A stretch of DNA of 19,016 nucleotides, from NCBI GenBank assembly GCA_027016965.1, contig JALURI010000273.1, positions 1 to 19,016 of the forward strand, written 5' to 3'. The DNA comes from Geoglobus sp. (lineage in GTDB: Archaea; Halobacteriota; Archaeoglobi; Archaeoglobales; Archaeoglobaceae). Below, piece by piece: positions 13,841 through 19,016 of the stretch (position 1 is the first letter of the stretch; each line of letters begins with the position of its first letter). The position numbers were made by a program, and so were the translations under genes. The notes below the pieces were generated by a model that saw only the letters and a list, made by a program, of their open reading frames with translations, made no database searches and had not been told where the DNA came from.

Positions 13841-16252
13841 ATGGAAGAAATCACTCTCAAAGTCAATCAGGCTTATCCAAGTGACTCGGGAAGGGGCATA
13901 GCCAGGCTTGACCCTGAAACAATGTTCAGACTTAATATCTCTCCGGGAGATATAATCGAAATTGAGGGCAGAAGAAAAACTGTTGCAAAGGTATGGAGAG
14001 CACCGAAAAGAGACTGGGGTAAGAGCATAATAAGGATCGATCGCTTCATAAGAGACAACGCAGGGGTTAACATAGGAGAAAATGTCAAGATTAGAAAGGC
14101 TGAATACAGGGTTGCAAAGCAGGCAGTATTCGCTCCTCTGAAAAAGCTTGACTTCAGAATAATTGGTGGAGATGTGGAAAGCTACCTCAAACATCAGTTT
14201 TTAAAGAGACCAATCACTGAAGGAGACATTATTCCCGTTCTTGGGACAGCGTTCACCTTTGGCAGACAGCCCCAGCAGGCTATCCTGCTTGCCATTGTGA
14301 AGACGGAGCCAAAGGGTGCTGTTATAATTGATGAGATAACAAAGATCATTCTCAGGGACAAGCCTGTGAAAGGATTTGAGAGATTTGGAAAGTCAGGAGT
14401 CACGTATGAGGATATAGGTGGGTTGAAGAAGGAACTGCAGAAGGTTAGAGAGGTTATAGAAATCCCACTGCGATATCCTGAGCTATTCCAGAAATTGGGC
14501 ATTGATCCACCAAAAGGCGTTCTGCTTTATGGTCCCCCTGGAACTGGAAAAACCCTCATTGCCAAAGCTGTTGCAAATGAGATAGGTGCAAGCTTCTATA
14601 CCATAAATGGTCCAGAGATCATGAGTAAATTTTATGGAGAGAGCGAGCAGAGGTTGAGAGAGATATTTGAGGAAGCAAAGGAAAACTCTCCAAGTATAAT
14701 ATTCATTGACGAAATTGATGCAATAGCACCAAGGAGAGATGAAGTTACTGGAGAGGTGGAGAGGAGAGTTGTTGCTCAGCTTTTAACACTGATGGATGGA
14801 CTTGAGGAGAGGGGACAGGTTATCGTCATTGGGGCAACAAACAGAATTGAGGCAGTTGATCCCGCATTGAGAAGACCGGGCAGATTTGACAGGGAGATTG
14901 AAATTGGAGTTCCTGATAGAGAGGGGAGATTTGAGATCCTGCAAATTCACACAAGAAACATGCCCCTTGAGCCAGACTATTCCCTTGATTTTGTGGTTCC
15001 TGCGCTGGAGAATCTGATGGAAACGCTCAGGGAAAATGGGGATTCGAGATACAGGGATATTGAGTTTTTCATTGAGGATGTGAAGGAGAGTGAGGTTAGG
15101 GATGAGATTAAACGGACACTTGAAAAGCTATTACCAGATGATTTGAAGGAGGAACTTGAAAGGGAGATAATCAGGGAAATGCTCAGATACCTGGCAGATC
15201 AAACTCATGGCTTTGTTGGTGCAGACATTGAGGCATTATGCAAGGAATCTGCAATGAAAGCCTTGAGAAGGATTCTGCCAGAAATTGATATAACAGAGGA
15301 TGAAATACCGCCTGAGGTTCTTGAAAATCTGAAGGTTAGATTTGATGATTTCAGGGAATCGCTGAAAGAGATTGAGCCATCTGCAATGAGGGAGGTTTTT
15401 GTGGAGATACCGAAGGTTACATGGAATGATGTTGGCGGGCTTGATGATGTCAAGAGGGAGATTGTTGAGGCTGTGGAATGGCCTCTCAAGTATCCTGAGA
15501 AATTCAAGAAGTTTGGTATAAGACCGCCAAAAGGCGTTCTGCTTTATGGCCCCCCTGGAACTGGAAAAACCCTCATTGCCAAAGCTGTTGCAAATGAAAG
15601 TGAAGCAAACTTCATAAGTGTGAAGGGAAGTGAACTGCTTTCAAAATGGCTTGGAGAGAGTGAAAAGGCGGTTAGAAAGATATTCAGAAAGGCAAGGCAG
15701 GTGGCTCCATGTATAATCTTCTTTGATGAGATTGATGCAATAGCCCAGATGAGGGGAGTAGATGAGGGCAACAGGGCTGTTGAAAGGGTTGTCAATCAGA
15801 TCCTAACTGAAATGGATGGGCTTGAGGAGCTTGATGGCGTTGTTGTTATAGGCGCAACAAACAGACCCGACATTCTCGATCCAGCACTGCTCAGACCCGG
15901 AAGATTTGACAGGCTTGTTTATGCCAGACCACCAGACAAGCAGAGCAGAATGGCAATTTTCAGAATCCATGTAAAGGATATGCCCCTTGCAGAGGATGTC
16001 GATCTTGACGAGCTTGCTGAGATAACCGAAGGCTATGTTGGAGCCGACATAGAGGCTGTTTGCAGGGAAGCAGTGATGCTTGCGCTGAGAGAAGACATGC
16101 AGACTGAGAGAATAGAGATGAAGCACTTTCTGCTGGCGATAAGAAAAATAAAGCCAAGCATAACAGAGGCAATGATCTCGTTCTATGAGAAATTTGAGGA
16201 GAAGGCAAAGGAGGCAAGGGGAGCACAAAAAGCATTGCTTGGCTACGGATAG
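13841..16252 (+). CDS. cdc48: Cdc48/VAT-type AAA+ ATPase
   Basis: Cdc48 (p97/VAT) is a hexameric two-ring unfoldase that threads proteins for degradation or remodelling. In 803 residues there are an N domain (about 1-185; double-psi barrel with [20 protein letters not shown]), D1 (Walker A GPPGTGKT 231-238, Walker B IIFIDE 286-291, then GATNR) and D2 (Walker A 570-577, Walker B IIFFDE 625-630, then GATNRPD). The frame is open upstream to 13733, but ATG 13841 begins the family N terminus. An extra charged helical segment of about 65 residues (383-449) interrupts the D1 lid before [12 protein letters not shown], making it longer than the usual 730-745 residues. The C terminus ends GYG, an imperfect match to the proteasome-docking HbYX motif. 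It is transcribed alone, divergent from larC. Confidence 0.95.
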   Translation: MEEITLKVNQAYPSDSGRGIARLDPETMFRLNISPGDIIEIEGRRKTVAKVWRAPKRDWGKSIIRIDRFIRDNAGVNIGENVKIRKAEYRVAKQAVFAPLKKLDFRIIGGDVESYLKHQFLKRPITEGDIIPVLGTAFTFGRQPQQAILLAIVKTEPKGAVIIDEITKIILRDKPVKGFERFGKSGVTYEDIGGLKKELQKVREVIEIPLRYPELFQKLGIDPPKGVLLYGPPGTGKTLIAKAVANEIGASFYTINGPEIMSKFYGESEQRLREIFEEAKENSPSIIFIDEIDAIAPRRDEVTGEVERRVVAQLLTLMDGLEERGQVIVIGATNRIEAVDPALRRPGRFDREIEIGVPDREGRFEILQIHTRNMPLEPDYSLDFVVPALENLMETLRENGDSRYRDIEFFIEDVKESEVRDEIKRTLEKLLPDDLKEELEREIIREMLRYLADQTHGFVGADIEALCKESAMKALRRILPEIDITEDEIPPEVLENLKVRFDDFRESLKEIEPSAMREVFVEIPKVTWNDVGGLDDVKREIVEAVEWPLKYPEKFKKFGIRPPKGVLLYGPPGTGKTLIAKAVANESEANFISVKGSELLSKWLGESEKAVRKIFRKARQVAPCIIFFDEIDAIAQMRGVDEGNRAVERVVNQILTEMDGLEELDGVVVIGATNRPDILDPALLRPGRFDRLVYARPPDKQSRMAIFRIHVKDMPLAEDVDLDELAEITEGYVGADIEAVCREAVMLALREDMQTERIEMKHFLLAIRKIKPSITEAMISFYEKFEEKAKEARGAQKALLGYG
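14510..14580 (+). repeat. Internal repeat copy 1 in cdc48 (D1 Walker A)
   Basis: This 71-nt segment, encoding PKGVLL through the Walker A and on to VANE, is identical to 15527-15597 in all but one base (GGT versus GGC for the first Gly of the P-loop). Identity stops abruptly on both sides, while the proteins continue to be merely similar. Confidence 0.9.
15527..15597 (+). repeat. Internal repeat copy 2 in cdc48 (D2 Walker A)
   Basis: This is the D2 copy of the 71-nt segment, offset 1017 bp (339 codons) from the first and in frame. 70 of 71 bases agree, including almost all synonymous positions. Confidence 0.9.
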
Positions 16253-16266
16253 CGAAAATTTTATAC
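16253..16266 (+). promoter_or_regulatory. Predicted BRE/TATA promoter of the PRC-barrel/DUF1614 unit
   Basis: CGAAAA followed by TTTTATAC directly after the cdc48 stop is a close match to an archaeal BRE plus TATA box. A start about 26 bp on falls near 16288, just at the AGGTGGTG ribosome binding site. Confidence 0.65.
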
Positions 16267-16298
16267 CTGCTACCACATATTTTTTTCAGGTGGTGATG

Positions 16299-16532
16299 AT
16301 GGTTTTTGCAAGAGAAATGCTCAACAAAACGGTTCTGCTTTCTGACGGAACAATTGTAGGCGTTGTCCACTCAATAACATTTGATTACAAAACCGGAAGT
16401 CTGGTCGATATTGTTGTAAGGCCAAAAAACGAGATCGAGGGACTGAGGAAGGAAGAGGGATACTACATACTTCCATTTGAAAGCGTCAGATCTGTAAGTG
16501 ACTACGTGGTTGTTGACAGGAAGAGAATCTGA
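16299..16532 (+). CDS. Small PRC-barrel domain protein
   Basis: This 77-residue protein is a single PRC-barrel: EMLNKTVLLSDGTIVGVVHS, then a strand with SLVDIVVRP, then YYILPFESVRSVSDYVVVD. PRC-barrels are small beta barrels used for protein-protein contact. Tandem ATGs at 16296 and 16299 follow AGGTGGTG; the second has the better spacing. In haloarchaea, small PRC-barrel proteins (CdpB) act with SepF in FtsZ-based cell division, and Archaeoglobus relatives are known as I recall, so a division role is possible but unproven here. It overlaps the DUF1614 start by one base (TGATG), so the two are co-translated. Confidence 0.85.
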   Translation: MVFAREMLNKTVLLSDGTIVGVVHSITFDYKTGSLVDIVVRPKNEIEGLRKEEGYYILPFESVRSVSDYVVVDRKRI

Positions 16533-17218
16533 TGAGGGATTACCTTTTCCCTCCACTCTTTCTACCTTTGTTTATATTCTTAATACTGATTCCATTTCTG
16601 GCAATTTTATTTGTATTTGGGGCATCATCTGCCATATCTGAAGTGCTGGGGCTATCAGTGAGTGATGGAATTATTATACTTTTTCTGGTTATTGTTGGAT
16701 CTTTCATAAACATCCCTCTCTTTGAAAAGGAGGGTAGATTGATTGAGAGAAAGTACTCTTTTTTTGGCTTCATCTATACAGTAAGAAAAAAGGCAAAGAT
16801 CACCGTAGCTGTAAATCTGGGAGGATGCGTCATACCTGTTCTCATCTCACTCAAAATCCTGTTTTCAGTTAACACTGATGTTTTTGTACTTGCATTTCTG
16901 CTTACCTCTTTCGTTACCTTTGTTTCCGCAAAACCGATTCCTGGAGTTGGCATAGCTGTGCCAATGCTGATTCCGCCTTTAGCTTCAGCTCTTTTTTCCT
17001 ACCTTTCGGTAATTCTTCTGTCAGCACCAGTCCATGACGTTCCCAGAATAGCATTTACGGCAGGAGTTCTTGGAGCCCTGTTCGGTGCAGATATCCTTCA
17101 TCTAAAAGATCTGGAAAAAATAGGATCAGGAGTTGTCAGCATAGGTGGTGCAGGAACATTTGACGGAATTTTTCTAACTGGAATTTTTTCAGTATTCATA
17201 GCACAGTGGTTTATTTGA
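16532..17218 (+). CDS. DUF1614 family integral membrane protein
   Basis: A 228-residue protein with about six to seven hydrophobic segments. Conserved-looking parts are VNLGGCVIPVLISL, SAKPIPGVGIAVPMLIPPL and the end GALFGADILHL...SIGGAGTFDGIFLTGI, which I recognise as DUF1614, a family of unknown function in archaea and some bacteria. The acidic Asp and Gly-rich motifs inside the membrane suggest a channel, enzyme or protease-like role, but none is established. The start ATG overlaps the PRC-barrel stop. The pairing of a membrane protein with a soluble barrel suggests they interact. Confidence 0.85.
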   Translation: MRDYLFPPLFLPLFIFLILIPFLAILFVFGASSAISEVLGLSVSDGIIILFLVIVGSFINIPLFEKEGRLIERKYSFFGFIYTVRKKAKITVAVNLGGCVIPVLISLKILFSVNTDVFVLAFLLTSFVTFVSAKPIPGVGIAVPMLIPPLASALFSYLSVILLSAPVHDVPRIAFTAGVLGALFGADILHLKDLEKIGSGVVSIGGAGTFDGIFLTGIFSVFIAQWFI

Positions 17219-17220
17219 AT

Positions 17221-17236
17221 CGTAAAAAGTATTAAT
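17221..17236 (+). promoter_or_regulatory. Predicted promoter of the HDAC-family gene (leaderless)
   Basis: CGTAAAA followed by AGTATTAAT is a plausible BRE/TATA pair, centred 26 bp before the ATG at 17257. No ribosome binding site precedes that ATG (TTACATCC), so a leaderless transcript is likely. Confidence 0.5.
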
Positions 17237-17256
17237 GATGAGAGCATCTTACATCC

Positions 17257-18081
17257 ATGGATGTTACTGGAGTTTTTTATCACGAAAGCTTCAGTAGAAG
17301 GAGCTATTTAACAGTTGGAACAAGATTGAGAGACTTTCCGAAGGCTTTTAGAGAATTTGAAAGTTGTGAGAACTTCAGGCTCATTGAAAGTCCCGAGGTT
17401 GATGAGGGGCTGATTCTTCAGGTTCACACCAGGGATCTGCTCGAAGGTGTGAGACTTGACTCATTCTGTTCAACAGCCTGGAGATCTGCTGGAGGTGTTG
17501 TGAAAGCAATGGAAATGGTTTATTCTGGTGAGCTGAGAAATGCCTTTACCTACATTGGAGCGGGGGGCCATCACTCAGGCAGGGATTACTTCTGGGGATA
17601 TTGCTGTTTCAATGATGTTGTTCTCGGCACACAGAATCTCAGAAACAGACACGGAAATGTCAGGGTTGCAGTAATTGATACGGATGCTCACCATGGGGAT
17701 GGGACGAGAGAGCTCATAAAAAATGATGCCAGTTTCCTTCACTACTGCATATGCCCTACAAGCTATGAAAGCAGGGATGGGCTTAAGATAGATGTCAGCT
17801 ATTTCACAACGAATTACAATCGTGCAGTGAGAGATTTTGAGAATTATGTTGCTAAATTCAAACCTGACATGGTTATCTGGTATTTTGGACATGACACCCA
17901 TCAGGGAGATTATGGAGATCTCGGGCTGACAGTGAGAGACTACACCGAACATGCCAGAATTATGAAGGAAACTGCAGAAAAACATTCAGATGGAAAACTC
18001 GTTGTTGTGCTTGGAGGGGGGAGTGTGTCGGGAATTGCAAGGGAATCAAGCCTTGCAATCATCAGAGAGCTTCTGAAATGA
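17257..18081 (+). CDS. Histone deacetylase-family amidohydrolase
   Basis: The 274 residues show the arginase/deacetylase fold of HDAC-like enzymes, which remove acetyl groups from lysines, polyamines or small amides using zinc. Visible are the general-base pair GGHHSG (His105, His106), GYCCFNDV, the zinc ligands in DTDAHHGDGT (Asp143, His145) and FGHDTHQGDYGDLGLT (Asp213). The position of the transition-state Tyr in GGGY of canonical enzymes reads GGGS (Ser256). It is shorter than classical AcuC/HDAC8-type proteins (about 370). Substrate in this archaeon is unknown: chromatin proteins such as Alba, or polyamines, are options. Its 3' end overlaps the convergent methyltransferase gene by 20 bp. 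Confidence 0.88.
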   Translation: MDVTGVFYHESFSRRSYLTVGTRLRDFPKAFREFESCENFRLIESPEVDEGLILQVHTRDLLEGVRLDSFCSTAWRSAGGVVKAMEMVYSGELRNAFTYIGAGGHHSGRDYFWGYCCFNDVVLGTQNLRNRHGNVRVAVIDTDAHHGDGTRELIKNDASFLHYCICPTSYESRDGLKIDVSYFTTNYNRAVRDFENYVAKFKPDMVIWYFGHDTHQGDYGDLGLTVRDYTEHARIMKETAEKHSDGKLVVVLGGGSVSGIARESSLAIIRELLK

Positions 18082-18901
18082 ATAAGTCGAAAACATATCT
18101 GTTAACTCTGGGGGCAAAATTTCCGCATTCTCTCCAGTATTCAATACTTCCGGAATATCCTTTCTTTTCTATCTCTTTAATTATCCACTCCTTTTTATCT
18201 TCAACCTCTTCCTCACCTGCAAATGTGTAAAAGTGAATGTTCCCGTTCTCTTTAATTTTCATCAGAGCTAAAGATAGGAACTCGTCAGCATTGTAGGGGG
18301 CAGGCATGACTATTCTGTCGAACTTCCCCTCAAGCTTGGGAACTTCAGCTTCAACATCACCCAGGACAGTCCTGACAGTTTTTTCAACTTTGTTTAGCCT
18401 GATGTTTTCTTCAAAGTATCCGATTGCATCAGGATTTATTTCTATGCCAGTCACTTCTGAAGGATTTGATAGTTTTGCAATAACAATTGGATACGGTCCT
18501 ACTCCAGCAAACATGACAAGCACTCTCTCTCCACATCTCACCTTTCTGGCAATCCTTTCTCTTTCCCCAGAGAGTTTTGATGTATAGTATGCTTTTCTCA
18601 CATCAACCTTGAATCTGCATCCGTGTTCCCTTGCAACTGTCTCTGTTTCCGTGCCGTAAAGGATTTGATAATCTGCAATTCTGTATTCGCCACTAACCTC
18701 TCCTGTTTTTCTCAGTATGGTCTTTACATGTTTGTGTTTCATTCTGACCCACTTTATGATATCATCTTTCAGGTAGAGAAGGTGATCTGGCAGATCAATT
18801 ATCATTATATCTCCTATGATTTCAAATCCCCTTCTCAGCTCTCCTATATCATCATCCTTTGCCTTGTTCTTCAGATACTCCTTCAGGTTCCCCACTCTCA
18901 T
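18062..18901 (-). CDS. Trm5/Taw2-family tRNA methyltransferase or aminocarboxypropyltransferase (COG2520)
   Basis: This 279-residue class I SAM-binding protein matches the archaeal Trm5/Taw2/Taw22 family, which modifies guanosine-37 of tRNA or the wyosine side chain. Landmarks: FKVDVRKAYYTSKLSGERER (about 97-116), the SAM site MFAGVGPYPIVIAK (130-143), GIEINPDA (152-159) and FAPRVNRYVFDL near the C terminus. The catalytic loop reads VMPAPYNADEFL (198-209), unlike the NPPY loop of Trm5a-type methyltransferases. The protein is shorter than Trm5b with its full N-terminal D1 domain (about 330 residues). I cannot decide between m1G37 methylation and the Taw2 transfer. ATG 18901 lies about 12 bases after GAGGAGAG. 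Confidence 0.8.
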   Translation of the reverse strand: MRVGNLKEYLKNKAKDDDIGELRRGFEIIGDIMIIDLPDHLLYLKDDIIKWVRMKHKHVKTILRKTGEVSGEYRIADYQILYGTETETVAREHGCRFKVDVRKAYYTSKLSGERERIARKVRCGERVLVMFAGVGPYPIVIAKLSNPSEVTGIEINPDAIGYFEENIRLNKVEKTVRTVLGDVEAEVPKLEGKFDRIVMPAPYNADEFLSLALMKIKENGNIHFYTFAGEEEVEDKKEWIIKEIEKKGYSGSIEYWRECGNFAPRVNRYVFDLFISEAL

Positions 18902-18974
18902 TTGTTCAAGCTCTCTCCTCTGGAGATATTTACTTTTCTAACGATATTGATTCTGTCATCTTAAAACCAGCAAG

Positions 18975-18983
18975 CTTTTTATC
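18975..18983 (+). promoter_or_regulatory. Predicted TATA box of a gene starting at the window edge
   Basis: CTTTTTATC is centred about 27-28 bp before an ATG at 19008. It resembles the cdc48 promoter arrangement and is divergent from the tRNA methyltransferase gene. Confidence 0.4.
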
Positions 18984-19007
18984 ACTGGCAAACTGATTTT
19001 TCTCTGT

Positions 19008-19016
19008 ATGGTTAAA
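19008..19016 (+). CDS. Possible start of a leaderless gene (3' truncated)
   Basis: Only ATG GTT AAA (Met-Val-Lys) is inside the window. The call rests on the TATA-like element at the right distance and on the absence of any other plus-strand feature in the preceding 100 bp. The product cannot be identified. Confidence 0.3.

Noticed and set aside
16185..16298. Upstream extension of the PRC-barrel frame
   Set aside because: It runs through the end of cdc48 and the BRE/TATA promoter; the AGGTGGTG site places the start at 16296/16299.
17231..17250. ATGATGA before the HDAC-family gene, considered as box C of a C/D guide RNA
   Set aside because: No box D, C' or D' at suitable distances; it overlaps a simpler TATA/leaderless promoter explanation.
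18062..18081. 20-bp convergent overlap between the HDAC-family and tRNA methyltransferase genes
   Set aside because: Tail-to-tail overlaps of this size are common in compact archaeal genomes; both reading frames are intact, so no frameshift or fusion is implied.

Overview
The window is archaeal chromosome, most likely from a thermophilic euryarchaeon of the Archaeoglobales (Archaeoglobus/Geoglobus/Ferroglobus type). Visible support: RadB, a two-ring Cdc48/VAT AAA ATPase, an archaeal Trm5/Taw-type tRNA methyltransferase, a PRC-barrel mini-protein beside a DUF1614 membrane protein, TATA/BRE-type promoters about 26-27 bp before start codons (several apparently leaderless), AGA/AGG arginine codons and dense, short-gapped operons. 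The order-level call is inference; the genus cannot be fixed from the sequence alone. No rRNA, tRNA, insertion sequence, CRISPR or prophage signal was seen. No gene-free stretch exceeds about 130 bp.

Region 1 (1-2183, plus strand): the C-terminal left-handed beta-helix of a sugar-1-phosphate nucleotidylyltransferase/acetyltransferase (GlmU-like, cut by the window edge) abuts glmS directly. Together they serve UDP-GlcNAc synthesis.

Region 2 (2310-7341, minus strand): a six-gene unit led by a ribbon-helix-helix regulator, followed by ATP sulfurylase (sat), a DHH phosphoesterase, an alkaline-phosphatase-superfamily phosphodiesterase, APS kinase (cysC) and a TauE/SafE permease. Gaps are 18 bp or less, one junction is a 4-nt overlap. 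The enzymes make APS and PAPS and could dispose of the pAp by-product; no APS or PAPS reductase is present here. In front of the regulator lies a striking array of TAATTA boxes spaced exactly 10 bp apart, overlapping its promoter: a strong candidate operator for the operon's own regulator. This is the most interesting part of the window.

Region 3 (7413-13796, minus strand): a Wzx/MATE-like flippase with its own leaderless promoter; a ferrous iron unit of feoB, a DtxR-type regulator with a FeoA-like C-terminal domain and an unusually short winged helix, and a translationally coupled degenerate kinase-like protein; then, upstream, larC and radB (overlapping by 23 bp).

Region 4 (13841-18081, plus strand): cdc48 (divergent from larC), a PRC-barrel protein plus DUF1614 membrane protein, and a histone-deacetylase-fold amidohydrolase with a non-canonical catalytic site. 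A convergent tRNA methyltransferase (18062-18901, minus) follows, and the window ends with what looks like the promoter and first codons of another plus-strand gene.
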